64,000 bases of DNA, from assembly GCA_016584305.1 (NCBI GenBank), contig JACEEZ010012749.1, forward strand, positions 291,001 to 355,000, read 5' to 3'. The position numbers were made by a program, and so were the translations under genes. Shown here in pieces: positions 52,700 through 63,020 of the stretch; position 1 is the first letter of the stretch; the number at the start of each line of letters is the position of its first letter. The notes beneath the pieces are model-generated. The model saw only the letters and a list, made by a program, of their open reading frames with translations. It made no database searches and was not told the DNA's origin. Origin of the DNA: Chionoecetes opilio (lineage: Eukaryota > Arthropoda > Malacostraca > Decapoda > Majidae).

Positions 52700-54056
52700 G
52701 TGTGTATTTACCTAGTTGTAACATACAGGAAAAGAGCTATGCTCGTACTGTCCCGTCTCCAAATCTACTATTATCCAGCTTGCCTTTGAAGTCCTGAATA
52801 CTTCTTGCATTAATCACTTTTGCATCAAGGTTGTTCCAGGCTTCTATGCTTCTATACGGGAAGCTGTATTTTTTTATATCCCTCTTGCATGGCGTCCTTT
52901 TCAATTTCTTCTTATGACCTCTTGTACTTCTATCGTCCCACACAAACAGATCTTCTCTGTCAATTTTTTCCAGACCCATTGAGGCTCTATACATTGCTAT
53001 AAAATCTCCCCTTTCTCTTCTTTTCTCAAGAGTTGGGAGTTTTAGTCTTGAAAGTCTTTCTTCATATGGTAAATCTCTTAGGCTTGGAGCCATTTTTGTG
53101 GCTGCTCTTTGTATTCTCTCAATCTTCCTTATATCCTTCTTTTTATGTGGTGACCAAATCACTGCCGCATATTCCAACCTTGGTCGAATCAAAGATGTTA
53201 TCAATTTCTTAATCATCTCTTCATCCAGATATTTGAATGCCATTCTTATATTCCTCAGCAACTGATATGTATCTCCTGTGATCTTGTTTATATGCTTCTC
53301 AGGTGACAAATTATCCGTAATCCATACTCGCAGATCTTTTTCGACCTTTGTTTTGATTATCCATTCATTTCCCATCGAATACTTTCCTCTCTGTCTCTTT
53401 TTGCTACTGCCCACTTCCATCACTTTACACTTTTTAGCATTAAACTCCATTTCCCATAGCTGGCTCCATCTGAAAATCTTATCTAGATCCTTTTGTAAAT
53501 CTTCACAGTCCTCTTTACTTTCTACTTTTCTTAGTAATTTAGCATCAGCGAATAAACTCATATAACTGTTTACTCCTTCTGTCATATCATTTACATAGAC
53601 CAAGAACATCACTGGGACCAATACTGATCCTTGAGGAACTCCACTTATCACACTGCACCATTCTGACTTCTGATCTTTTATTACTGTTCTCATCTCTCTG
53701 TTGCTCAAAAAGTCTTCCATCCACTTCAGCAAACCACCCTTCAATCCTCCTACATGTTATAGCTTCCAGAGCAGTCTCTTATGAGGTACCTTGTCAAATG
53801 CCTTCTTTAGGTCCAAGTATATGCAATCGACCCACCCCTCTCTTTCCTGTGTCACATCGATCACTCGAGTAAAAGTTTAATAAATTCGTTGTACATGACA
53901 TTCCTCCTCTAAATCCAAACTGGCCACCTGCGAGTGTGTTTGTCTCTTCCAAATATTTCAACCATCTGTCCTTCACAATTTTTTCACACATTTTTGCCAC
54001 TACACTTGTTAATGATACTGGCCTGTAATTTAGTGGTTCTTCTTTGTCTCCGTATA
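52700..54056 (-). pseudogene. CR1/jockey-like LINE H (RT and 3' end)
   Basis: 52737-53744 is a 335-residue open frame from SGVPQGSVLVPVMFLVYVND through WEMEFNAKKCKVMEVGSS to the C-terminus (DIKKYSFPYRSIEAWNNLDA). The active site reads SLFADAKLL: one catalytic aspartate is deleted in frame, so the enzyme would be dead. The upstream part is at 53794-54056 (EPLNYRPVSLTSVVAKMCEK; GGQFGFRGGMSCTTNLLNFY). The element is 5'-truncated at 54056. Confidence 0.85.
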
Positions 54057-54856
54057 TCGAAAATTCATAAAATATCGAAAATCCTTTTAAGTCATATAAT
54101 GGTATTTGTGGCCTTGGGCAACACACTGATATATAATTTGTCCCATAAAAGTATATTTAAAGGGTTTAAATCTCCCCCCATCCCCCCCCCCCCGCACCAC
54201 GCGAGCGCCACGCCTCGTTTGTTTACATCTGACGATAAAATATAAATTATAATGCTTTTTTAGCCTTGAAAGTAAAATGGAACCAATATACAAAACCCTT
54301 ATAGGGCTTACTGACGTAGCACTTAGTTAAACTAAAAAAAAAAAAATTGGGCTCGTTTCTGAAAAAAGTAAGTTATTCATATACAATTTCCTACTCCTTC
54401 ATCAGTTTTTATCCGATGTTTACATTTGAGGTATCAATGGATAGCTGGATAAAAAACAAAGAAAACTATGGTGGAGTTTTTTCGTTTATGTCAATTAGGA
54501 ACATGGCACTAGTGTTTCAAACTGATTTTTGGGGAAAAAATTTCAAAATTTTCAATTTTTTTTTTTTTCTCGGTGATAAAGAAAAATAAAGAAAAACCAC
54601 ACCATAGAATCTTTCGTCATAAGTAGAAGAGTTAATGGTTATAAAATAAAAGAAATCTACCAATAATCCTACGAGTTGAAAGCAATTCAAATCAGCCTAA
54701 TTTTCCTTTTTTTTTACATTTTTTTTATTTTGCAAAAAACTATTGGCCAGATCTAAATTAAACTTATGTATTGAAGTCCTTACTTAGCCCTAAATAACTC
54801 ATAAAATTTACAGCAAGATCCATCAGTAAACAAGATTTAGGGTGGGCAGTCCCCTT
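54057..54856. other. unexplained block with a TTAA-GGGGACTGCCC end
   Basis: A/T-rich, no coding signal. On the minus strand the right end reads TTAAGGGGACTGCCCACCC, like a Kolobok-type terminus, and it lies at the TTAA of a SINE1 body. The matching left terminus was not found. Confidence 0.4.
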
Positions 54857-54910
54857 AATGGGCAGCATGTGGGTGTTCTTAGGTCACTCGACGGTGCAGA
54901 AAGATTTTAT
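54853..54910 (-). mobile_element. SINE1 fragment
   Basis: TTAATGGGCAGCATGTGGGT and CTCGACGGTGCAGAAAGATT match the SINE1 body. Confidence 0.7.
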
Positions 54911-55014
54911 ACCTTACGGTAATATCAAGATCAAGATCAAGTATCGCTAAACAGGTATAGATAGTCTTCACGTGACGTCACATGACGCCATATTGGAGGC
55001 TCAGACTTGTAAAC

Positions 55015-55210
55015 ACCGCTGCCAGCAGGGTGGGCAGGTCAAAGGTGGTGACGTTCAGGGCAAGTAGTTGAGAGTGTAGCTGCTGTAGCACTACACGGTG
55101 TGAGTGGAAGCGCAGACACTGCAGCAGAAAGTGTTCTATAGTCTCCGGAACATTCCTACACCCAGGGTCAGTGAGGGTCAGGGGACAGACGGAGGCGGGG
55201 AATATGAACC
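55015..55210 (-). repeat. LINE RNase H-like tail fragment (repeat L)
   Basis: Matches 17940-18180 on the same strand, including GGTGGGCAGGTCAAAGGTGG and GTGTTCTATAGTCTCCGGAA. Confidence 0.6.
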
Positions 55211-55589
55211 GTGAGTGCTATGCTAGAACAAAGATGTTGGAGGTAGTGGTAGGAGAGGACGGAATGGAAGAATGGCGAGAGATGAGAGACAGGAGTGTGG
55301 ATAGGCAGATGGAGGACCTGCTGAGTGGAGGAGTGACAGTCGTGTGGCTGAAAGTTTAAAAGAATTCTTGGAGAATTCTTGGAGAGCACGCATGAGAGAG
55401 AATGAGAGGCAGGGGGCCCCTCAGTGATGGAGGACCCCGTTTGAATGTGATGCGGAGAGAGGAATGAGGGGAAAATGAAACGCCTAGTTTTGCTTCCCCC
55501 TTTTGCTTCTCTCCCAACAGAATACTACATGTGTGGGAGAACGCCGAACCAAAGGCTTCACCGACAGCATCAGCTGGGTGACTCCCAAC

Positions 55590-55735
55590 TCAAGCTCAAG
55601 CTCGTAGGTCCTCTCCTTTTCTCCTCTCCTGTCCTCTAGTTTTGGCCGACCACCCCGGGAGGCAGGTCACAAACCCCCGGCTAACACCCGGTACCCATTC
55701 ACTGCTGGGTGGACAGGGGCTCGAGGCATTTACAG
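55590..55735 (-). mobile_element. SINE2 fragment
   Basis: Minus-strand SINE2 body: CCACCCCGGGAGGCAGGTCA, AACACCCGGTACCCATTCAC and GGACAGGGGCTCG on the plus strand. Confidence 0.65.
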
Positions 55736-55907
55736 GGTATTTTTTTGGGGAAAAGGTGTCTTATAAGCAGTAAAATACGGTAAGTACACCTCGCACCGGA
55801 CTAAATAAGCATTTTTACAGTGTTTTCAATACCCGAGTTTCGCGATCCGCGAGGTTCGCGCTATGCCTCCAGAAGAAAGCAAGCGCCAAACTCGGGAGGG
55901 TACTGTA

Positions 55908-56441
55908 TAGTGTCAACCTATGTACCACCCAAAACAAATATTTGGAACGAGGAAGAACATGGGAAGAAAGTATTAGAAGACACCTTGATGTACTTAAACA
56001 AAATATTCAAGAATAGTAAAAAGATACTACTGGTTGAAGTTTTTAACTGCAAAGAAGTAAAATGGGAGACATTTGAAGGTGGAAATGAAAATGCTTGGGT
56101 GGATAGATTGTTGAAACTGATAATGGAAAACACGATGACTCAGTGGGTGACAGAAAACACAAGATATAGGGGAGATGACGAACCAGCAAGACTTGACCTA
56201 GTGTTAACAAAAGGTTAGACCTAGCAAATGAGATAAATTATGGGTGCCCCATCGGAAAAAAGGACCATATAATCTTAGAAATGGAGACGGAAGAAGACAT
56301 AAAGGAGGAAGATGAATTGTACAAAAGGAGCAGAAGAGGCTTTGGGAAAACTAACATGGAAAAACTGAAAAAATACTAGGAAGAAATGGAAGGAGTGACC
56401 GATGTGCAAGTGAAATATGACATTTTTCTGAACATATATGA
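55908..56441 (+). pseudogene. LINE I copy 2 endonuclease (second part)
   Basis: Matches 40275-40905 of copy 1: STYVPPKTNIWNEEEHGKK, KKILLVEVFNCKEVKWETF, RYRGDDEPARLDLVLTKG. The catalytic GDFN motif is VEVFN here. LINE similarity stops abruptly at 56441. Confidence 0.8.
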
Positions 56442-57514
56442 GGGCCTTACTTCCGTAACAGCATAAGAGCCACTAGACAAGTTTTGAGAAAAACAGGGTC
56501 AAAGTTTTGTGTCTTTTACTCATCAGCTAATAAACTTACGAAGGCCGGGTTTGTTTTATTTGACAGACTTGGCCCTTAGAATTTTTTTTGTCTTGAAATG
56601 AGCACTTTTGTTGCTCCAGAAAAATAACCATCGAAAAAAATCACCCCTCCCCCACCTGTTTTTTACAAATATTTTTTACTTTCTTTACATTACTGTTATA
56701 TTTTCCACATTAAACATGTAGATTACTGTAAATCAAATAACACCACAACATGAGATAGTCCAGGGCAACGTGGGTTGGCATAGCAGTCTCAGCATGCCAG
56801 CTCTGATTGAGTACAGATGTCATAATGCATCACACATCGCCAGTCTCACCACTGCCTAATGTACGTGCCTCACTGCCATAATAGTGCTCTTTCGTTGAAC
56901 AGCCATAAACATGGCATTTTCGTCAAGAAAAGACTATAAACAGCGTTCTGATGATGAACTGTACCACGTAGAGTCTGATTCTAGCTCACAAAGGCGTATA
57001 CCAAAATGTATGCATGTACTGTGGTGTTCCTAAAAGTTATTATGAAGCTAAAATGGCAACGTACACTGAGGCAGACGGATGTTTTGAGTGTTACTTGGAG
57101 GGAAGGAATGGTGACAGTGATGACTGTGATGAGGGTAACGAAAATTAAGTGCCACGATAACAGTGACAGTGATCTAGAAAGACGTTCGTTCTCTCATTGC
57201 AACTCTCAGTCAAACTCAGAGCTTAAGAAGCACGAAGTCAAAGAGCCTTAATTGTTCCATGTAAGTATTATTTTTCAAACTACTGTACTTATTTTTACCA
57301 GTTTTTGTACTGCAGTATTCATAAACAATATCAATAGGAACTCTAAAACATTAATAACACAGTATTCTAGTGTTCGTATTATAATTTAATAACCAAAATA
57401 TTAGAACGGATGATAAAGATGTTAGGCATAGGTATCTAATTATTACTGATAACATTAACAGTAATGATCATTGGATTACAATAGAACAACAATAATAGGA
57501 TGATAGGAAGAGGA
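56442..57514. other. unclassified insertion in LINE I copy 2
   Basis: LINE homology is lost at GAGGGCCTTACTTCC. A short frame from ATG 56911 reads MAFSSRKDYKQRSDDELYHV, then SDSSS, an acidic/serine start that resembles some DNA-transposase N-termini but breaks quickly. No terminal repeats were found. Confidence 0.35.
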
Positions 57515-57820
57515 TAATTAGGTTTAAGGAAAAAGAGATCATCTGTGACCAACTTAACCCCTTGAGGCCCAGAACGTAATTTCCATTGTAATTTTACCAC
57601 TATTAGACAATTTTTATGAATGTAAGCAATGTTGTCCACCTTGTCCACTAGCTAATGTGGTATATTAAGTTAGTTTTCGTAATTTAATGGCTAACGACAG
57701 ATGATTTTATATAGCAAAGGAAAGATCTGGGCGTGAAGGTGTTAATAAGCTATTACTCAAGAGTAATTGATATAACACAAGAAAGAGATGGATGGGCAGA
57801 CTGTGTATATCTAGATCCAT
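57515..57820 (+). pseudogene. LINE I copy 2 RT fragment
   Basis: AGGTTTAAGGAAAAAGAGAT corresponds to FRKKRSSVTNL, and after element N4 it continues to GRDGWADCVYLD-type sequence ending at about 57820. Matches copy 1 at 44195-44305. Confidence 0.75.
57558..57741. mobile_element. piggyBac-like TTAA MITE, copy N4
   Basis: Exact TTAA at 57554-57557 and 57742-57745; LINE I copy 1 has the empty site (GACCAACTTAATAAGC). Ends CCCCTTGAGGCCCAGA and, inverted, CACCTTCACGCCCAGA. Confidence 0.85.
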
Positions 57821-58063
57821 AGATAACAGTAGAACTGGATGTGACACTTAAATTCACCGTTTTGCAGTAATGGCCCCATAACCGGAAAACGGCCCTTTGC
57901 ATTCTATCCTAGTCATCTCGGCTCATAATTGACAGAAATCGATGAAACTAATGGTGATAAAAGCTAACAGTCTCTACTTCAATGTCTAGCAGTGTTATAT
58001 GAATCCGCCAAAGCGTTTAGTCATACCAATCAACACAAAAACAAAATGCATCTAATATACGTG
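57821..58063. other. no gene recognised
   Basis: No coding or repeat signal recognised. Confidence 0.4.
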
Positions 58064-58149
58064 CAGTACCCTCCCGAGTTTCACGCTATGCGAGTTTCGC
58101 ATTATATCCCCGAGTTTCGCGCTGCTTTGTACACTTTTTCTTTTTTTGT

Positions 58150-58495
58150 GTGTGTATTCACCTAGTTGTATTTACCTAGTTGTAACATACAGGAAAAGAG
58201 CTATGCTCGTGCTGTCCCGTCTCCAAATCTACTATTATCCAGCTTGCCTTTGAAGTCCTGAATACTTCTTGCATTAATCACTTTTGCATCCAGGTTGTTC
58301 CAGGCTTCTATGCTTCTATACGGGAAGCTGTATTTTTTTATATCCCTCTTGCATGTTGTCCTTTTCAATTTCTTCTCATGACCTCTTGCACTTCTATCGT
58401 CCCACACAAACAGATCTTCTCTGTCAATTTTTTCCAGACCCATTGATGCTCTATACATTGCTATAAAATCTCCCCTTTCTCTTCTTTTCTCAAGA
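58150..58495 (-). pseudogene. LINE H 3' fragment
   Basis: 85-residue frame at 58201-58458 matching 52737-53000 almost exactly (DIKKYSFPYRSIEAWNNLDA), with the tandem 3' end TACAACTAGGTAAATACAAC. Confidence 0.85.
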
Positions 58496-58518
58496 GATGT
58501 GTGTGTGTATGTGTGTGT

Positions 58519-58940
58519 GCCTACAGCGCCGTTAGGCAGTGACCTCCAGGGGTGGGATGGTAGGCCCTGGAGGTTAACTTGAAGGCTGTGATGGTTGGCC
58601 CTTGCCCGTGGTGGCGCAGACAGAATTTCTATAGTGACGCCTGTGATTAGAGGCTCATGCCGCCCCCTGTGTCCTCCGATGCACTCGCAATCGAAGGTAG
58701 AGTTAATGGGCAGCGTGTGGGTGTTCTTAGGCCACTCAACGGTGCAGAGAAAGATTTTAAGTGGATTTCACAGCCCTCATCAAGGATCGAACTCGGGTCA
58801 CCGAGAACGCCACTCGGAGAATTCTTCTTCTTCTTGTGACCTTTTCTGCTTAGTATCGCTTTGTAGGTCGTCTGTCAAGCTCGTGCTCGAGCTTGACACA
58901 TATCTTGACGCTAACCACTCTGCTACCGCCTCCCATAAGA
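58519..58940 (-). mobile_element. SINE1 copy with SINE2 tail inserted in its tRNA head
   Basis: Minus strand: head GGGAGGCGGTAGCAGAGTGG at 58930, then an 88-bp foreign piece at about 58818-58907, then GTGGCGTTCTC, B box GTTCGATCC and the full SINE1 body to 58519. The foreign piece is the SINE2 3' end (GACCTACAAAGCGATAC, GGTCACAAGAAGAAGAAG). Confidence 0.75.
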
Positions 58941-59379
58941 GACGTACGGGACACGTCTTCCTTCCTTCCTGCTTAGTATAGTATTGTAATAGGCTTAGTA
59001 TAGCTTGTATGTAGTTTTGCTTAGTATTTTTCCTTTTGTTTGTGTTTTTCTCTACAGGAGCAGCCGGTGTCGCATAAGATAGGTAACACCTCGAAATAAG
59101 TAGCACCTTACCTTACACCCCCGCCATGCCTTACTTATTTACCACAAAATACTCCTTTATAAGTTAATAACCATGACGTGTGTGGTACTGTGGTTTCTGG
59201 AGGTACTGGAGGAGACAGGAGAGAAGAGAGGAAGGCATTGTGACAGTGTTATTGCCGTATAACACTGTCACACAACCATCAGCTGACAAGATATATGTCA
59301 AGCTCACTCACTCAGACCAAAACAGCATCCGCTGGGTGACTCCCAACTCAAGCTCAATCTCAAGCTCCTCTCTTCTCTA

Positions 59380-59465
59380 CGTAGTGTTGGCCGAAGCCAC
59401 CACTCCGGGAGGCGGGTCACAAACCCTAGGCAAACACCCGGTACCCATTCACTGGGGCTTGAGGC
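59380..59465 (-). mobile_element. SINE2 fragment
   Basis: GCCGAAGCCACCACTCCGGG and ACACCCGGTACCCATTCACT match the SINE2 body. Confidence 0.6.
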
Positions 59466-59529
59466 ATTTTCAGGATATTTTTTGGGGGAAAATGTGAGTC
59501 TTATAAGCTGTAAAATGCGGTAGGTACAC

Positions 59530-59616
59530 AGCCCTTAAGTTAACCTCCAGGGCCTACCATCCCACCCCTGGAGGTCACTGCCTAACGGCGCTGTAGGCAC
59601 ACACACACATACACAC

Positions 59617-59660
<44 letters not shown>
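59530..59660 (+). mobile_element. SINE1 3' fragment with long poly-A
   Basis: GTTAACCTCCAGGGCCTACC to AACGGCGCTGTAGGC, a CA repeat, then about 42 A (59619-59660). A 5'-truncated SINE1. Confidence 0.75.
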
Positions 59661-59665
<5 letters not shown>

Positions 59666-59791
59666 CAGACTAAATCAGCATTTTTACAGTGTTTTCAATA
59701 CTCGAGTTTCGCGCTATGCCTCCAGAAGAAAGCAAGCGCGAAACTTGGGAGGGTAGTGTAGTAGGAAAATTTAGTTCTCAAAAATGTCATA

Positions 59792-61043
59792 CAGTAAACC
59801 CTCTCGTATCCGGACCCTCATTATTCGGACTTCGACATTATTCGGACCTCCTCTTTTTTTTTTTTTTTTTGCCTGAGTTTTTTTTTTTTTTTTTTAAGGC
59901 TTAGGTAGGATGTCATGATGTGCATCAGTGAGGTTAGAGGCCCAGGCAGCCAGGCAAAGCTTTTATGATCCATCACTGAGCATATTCTTTGTATACTGTA
60001 ATTGTGGTTTCTTTGTTGTGTCCAAATGTTGTATTGGCGAGTGATCTGTGGCCTTAGGGCCTTAGGGCCAGATCCAGCAACGGAGGTGGTATCTCCAGCT
60101 ACCACCCACTCTCCCACCACCTAGATATTACCTGCCCTTACTACCGTATTCAGCAAGCCTCCCTCGGTAGGTAGTAAACTGATAAGAAGGCCCTGAGGGC
60201 CTGACTGGCTGGGCGAGTAATGACGTTATCAAACTTGTCATCAGTCACCAGCCAATGACAAACTGTTTCTAAAACCTTTCGACCAATCGCAAGTCAACAA
60301 GACGTATGACACGGCCTTTAAAGGTCATGTCACATGGACACTTTTTCCGTTAGTGTTACGGGGTGGCCGCGGCAAGAATGTTTCCCCATCACTGGCTACC
60401 CCGCTACCTCAACACCTTTAAATGATCCTTATTTATGGTGACACACAGTACGACTGACCTAAATAATGACACGTGTATATAACAAACAGCTCACCATAAT
60501 CACTACGATGTATAACAACGAGTAATAAGACGTAAAGCCCTGCCCACCCTGCTGGCAAGCGACCTGCCCCGCCTGGTGCCCTGCCTACCTCCCAGGACAA
60601 CAACACGCTGTCATCCGCCTCACCTGCGCCTTCCTGAAGAAGACAGGTACCATGCCTCTGATAGCACCATAGGACATCACCAGGGATCATAGGGCTCCTC
60701 AAGGGGTCCTCACAGCCCTACAACCAACACCAAGGAGGAGGAGGAAATCTCCGCCATCATGATACAGCTGCCGGCTGCCAGACGTAGGACTGACAGTACT
60801 GTACACTACACCTGTACAGTACTGTATTTTTATTGTGTATTTTTACCGTAGATTTATATATTTACATGATTTATCTTATGTTTTGATATTTGCATGACTC
60901 AGAAATTTTCTATATTCATCACCTAGAATTATTATTTTTTTTTTTTAATATGGGGGGGGATATAATCCCCCCCATTATTCGGATTCTTGCATTATTCGGA
61001 CCACTCCTTGGCCCAATTAGTCCGGATATGAGAGGGTTTACTG
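59792..61043. mobile_element. pogo/Tigger-like transposon, family I (TTCGGAC word)
   Basis: Ends CAGTAAACCCTCTCGTATC and the inverse GATATGAGAGGGTTTACTG, TA both sides. Left words TATCCGGAC, TATTCGGAC, TATTCGGAC. The right end has two direct words, spacer CACTCCTTGGCCCAATTAG and an inverted word. T-rich runs at 59846-59895. No transposase seen. Confidence 0.85.
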
Positions 61044-61204
61044 TAATTTTTTGACATCAAAGGAAGGTTATGGAACTCGTGGCCCTTCCCGCGAGTTATT
61101 ATTGCGAATATTAAGGGTCGACTGTATTATAGTTTTTATGGTAAATAAATATTACCAAACATGATTTTCAGTTTGAAAAAGTTGTGGCGGGCCATGGAAG
61201 TTAG
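61044..61204. other. possible pogo-like end remnant
   Basis: GGGTCGACTGTA at 61127-61138 resembles a family C end, but no partner was found. Confidence 0.3.
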
Positions 61205-61349
61205 GGTATGTAATGCACAGCGAGTGTTATGAAGGTATGTGATGCACAGCGAGTGTTATGAAGGTATGTGATGCACAGCGAGTGTTATGAAGGTATGTGA
61301 TGCACAGCGAGTGTTATGAAGGTATGTGATGCACAGCGAGTGTTATGAA
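61205..61349. repeat. 29-bp minisatellite, five units
   Basis: Five tandem copies of a unit starting GGTATGTGATGCACAGCGAG; only the first unit differs (TAATG for TGATG). Confidence 0.95.
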
Positions 61350-61607
61350 GGCGGCTCCACTGGTTTAACATTTTATGGTGAAGGTTTACATTTTATACTC
61401 TACAAATCGACCTCTTGTTTTGGAGATATTTTTTAGGCTTCAATTATATACTTATACGCAGACATGTACGGTAATTATGGCTATTACATCAACACTTGTT
61501 ATGTTTAAACAGAAAGCCAGGGTAATGAAAGTTTTTTCACCATTTACCTGTTTTTCTTCATCCTTCCTTCATAAATCCTGAAAGCAGTTTTTTACTTATC
61601 TTTGTAG
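61350..61607. other. intron 3' end
   Basis: T-rich sequence leading to the acceptor TTATCTTTGTAG. No other feature. Confidence 0.5.
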
Positions 61608-61880
61608 ATAAGAAGCTTGCCTGGACTCTCATCAAGAATTAAGGGCAGTGATGATGAAGCAGGGGACGAGGACGAGGACGAGGATGACCTGGACCAGTAT
61701 AGAGTTACTCTGCAGAAAAGCAAAGAAACACTAATGATGCCTGATGTGGAAATATTACAAGAGATGACTAATGGGCACAGTGAAACTATCAATCAAGAAG
61801 GTTCAAATATTACCACTAATATGGATAAGATAAAAGAAAAGACCTTAAGTATAGGTGAAGCAAAGTCTCTAAATAGCTAA
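61608..61880 (+). CDS. host gene terminal exon, protein unidentified
   Basis: The acceptor TACTTATCTTTGTAG ends at 61607. The 273-base exon is open in phase 0 for 90 residues to TAA at 61878-61880: IRSLPGLSSRIKGSDDEAGD, then EDEDEDDLDQYRVTLQKSKE and a polar tail ending SIGEAKSLNS. An acidic cluster sits at residues 14-28. It follows the exon at 39866-40024 in matching phase. No transposon homology. Likely the cytoplasmic or nuclear C-terminal tail of a host protein. Confidence 0.6.
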   Translation: MRSLPGLSSRIKGSDDEAGDEDEDEDDLDQYRVTLQKSKETLMMPDVEILQEMTNGHSETINQEGSNITTNMDKIKEKTLSIGEAKSLNS

Positions 61881-62380
61881 TTTTACTTTGAAGTTATTTA
61901 CATACGTATATAGTTTTTTTTCTTTTTATTGCAGGAAATGATAAGTTACATAATACCCTGTTTTATAGCAATAGTACAAATATGTACTTTAATAGAGTTA
62001 GATCAGTAGTACTTCAAGCCACATTCATTTGTTTTATTCATTTAAGGGGAGCGTCCGGCAAAATAGTGACTGTGCCATAAAGACATTAACTTTCATTGAA
62101 TCCTTGTGAAATTTATAACATGAATTAGTGTAGTGGCATTACATACATCAATATTTTGCCCCAAACCCCTATCCAACCCCTTTTTTTGCCCCATTCCCCC
62201 CCCCTCCCCTCATAATTTTAAAAATCCTATTTCTCCATTATTTTTTTCTCATACGTTTCCAAATTAGTGTGGATGAAAGATTTATTGTTGCTGTTCAAAA
62301 TAATGGAGAGATAAATCTGTTTTTTTCTTTTGGGTAATGTTTTATAAATTTAAATAAAGGGAAAAAAAAAATTATATATA
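61881..62380. other. 3' UTR or downstream region
   Basis: A/T-rich. TTAAGGGGAGCGTCCGGC at about 62044 looks like another Kolobok-type terminus. AATAAA occurs at 62353-62358. No coding sequence. Confidence 0.4.
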
Positions 62381-63020
62381 CACACAAACCTCTATCTCCC
62401 GGACTAATAGGGGGGGAGCACTGGTCCGGGAACCGCAAAAGTCCGGTAATCGCAAGTAAAAAAAAAAAAAAAAAAAAAAAGTCCGATGCCATTACCCACC
62501 CCCGGACGTTTATCCTACTCTAGTATTTACTGTCCGGCAACCGACAATATCAACTACCCCGCCGCGGACTTTTACGTCCGCTGAGCATGCAGCCACCTGG
62601 CGGGAGGCAGCAGAAAGTGTTCAATAGTCTCAAGAGACGTTCCTGCACCAGGGGCAGTGGGGGTCAGGGGACTAACGGAGGCTGTGCAGGTGAACCGTGA
62701 GTGTCGTGTGCCCAAATGTAAACAATACGACCGCTGAGCATGCTGCCACCTGGCGGGAGGCAGCAGAAAATGTTCAATAGTCTCAGAAATGTTCTTGCAC
62801 CAGGGGCAGTGGGAGTCAGGTGACTGACGGAGGCTGTGCAGGTGAACCGTGAATGTTGTGTGCCCAAATGTAAACAATACGACCGCTGAGCAAGCTGCCA
62901 CCTGGCGGGAGGCGCGGACACTGACCAGGGGTGACAGGAGACGCTCGGACCGCCGGACAACTTGGTAAATTTACGAACAGGACCAGGCATTTCAACGTAA
63001 AAAAAAAATATATATATATA
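62381..63020. mobile_element. pogo/Tigger-like transposon, family G copy 2 (right-truncated)
   Basis: Left end CACACAAACCTCTATCTCCC after TA (62379-62380), then one word, spacer TAATAGGGGGGGAGCACT and two inverted CCGG words. The body is inverse to copy 1 and holds the LINE-tail array (about 62580-62940). It ends in an AT run near 63020 without its second terminus. Confidence 0.75.

Larger units (their letters stand above)
52552..55905. mobile_element. pogo/Tigger-like transposon, family F copy 2
   Basis: Ends CAGTACCCTCCCGAGTTTC and the inverse CTCGGGAGGGTACTG, TA at 52550-52551 and 55906-55907. Repeated GAGTTTCGCG words on the left; two direct words, the GAAGAAAGCAAG spacer and an inverted word on the right. 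Carries a LINE H copy, other repeat pieces and an unexplained block. Inserted in LINE I copy 2. Confidence 0.85.
58064..59758. mobile_element. pogo/Tigger-like transposon, family F copy 3
   Basis: Left end CAGTACCCTCCCGAGTTTC at 58064 (flanking TA mutated to TG). The right inverse end is at 59758 (GGGAGGGTAGTG, one change), before TA. Holds the same LINE H tail at the same position as copy 2, plus SINE1, SINE2 and simple repeats. Confidence 0.8.

Noticed and set aside
59821..60120. Lysine-rich minus-strand frame
   Set aside because: Caused by T-rich runs inside the family I element.
61205..61349. CRISPR-like array
   Set aside because: Units are directly tandem with no spacers, in a eukaryotic context.
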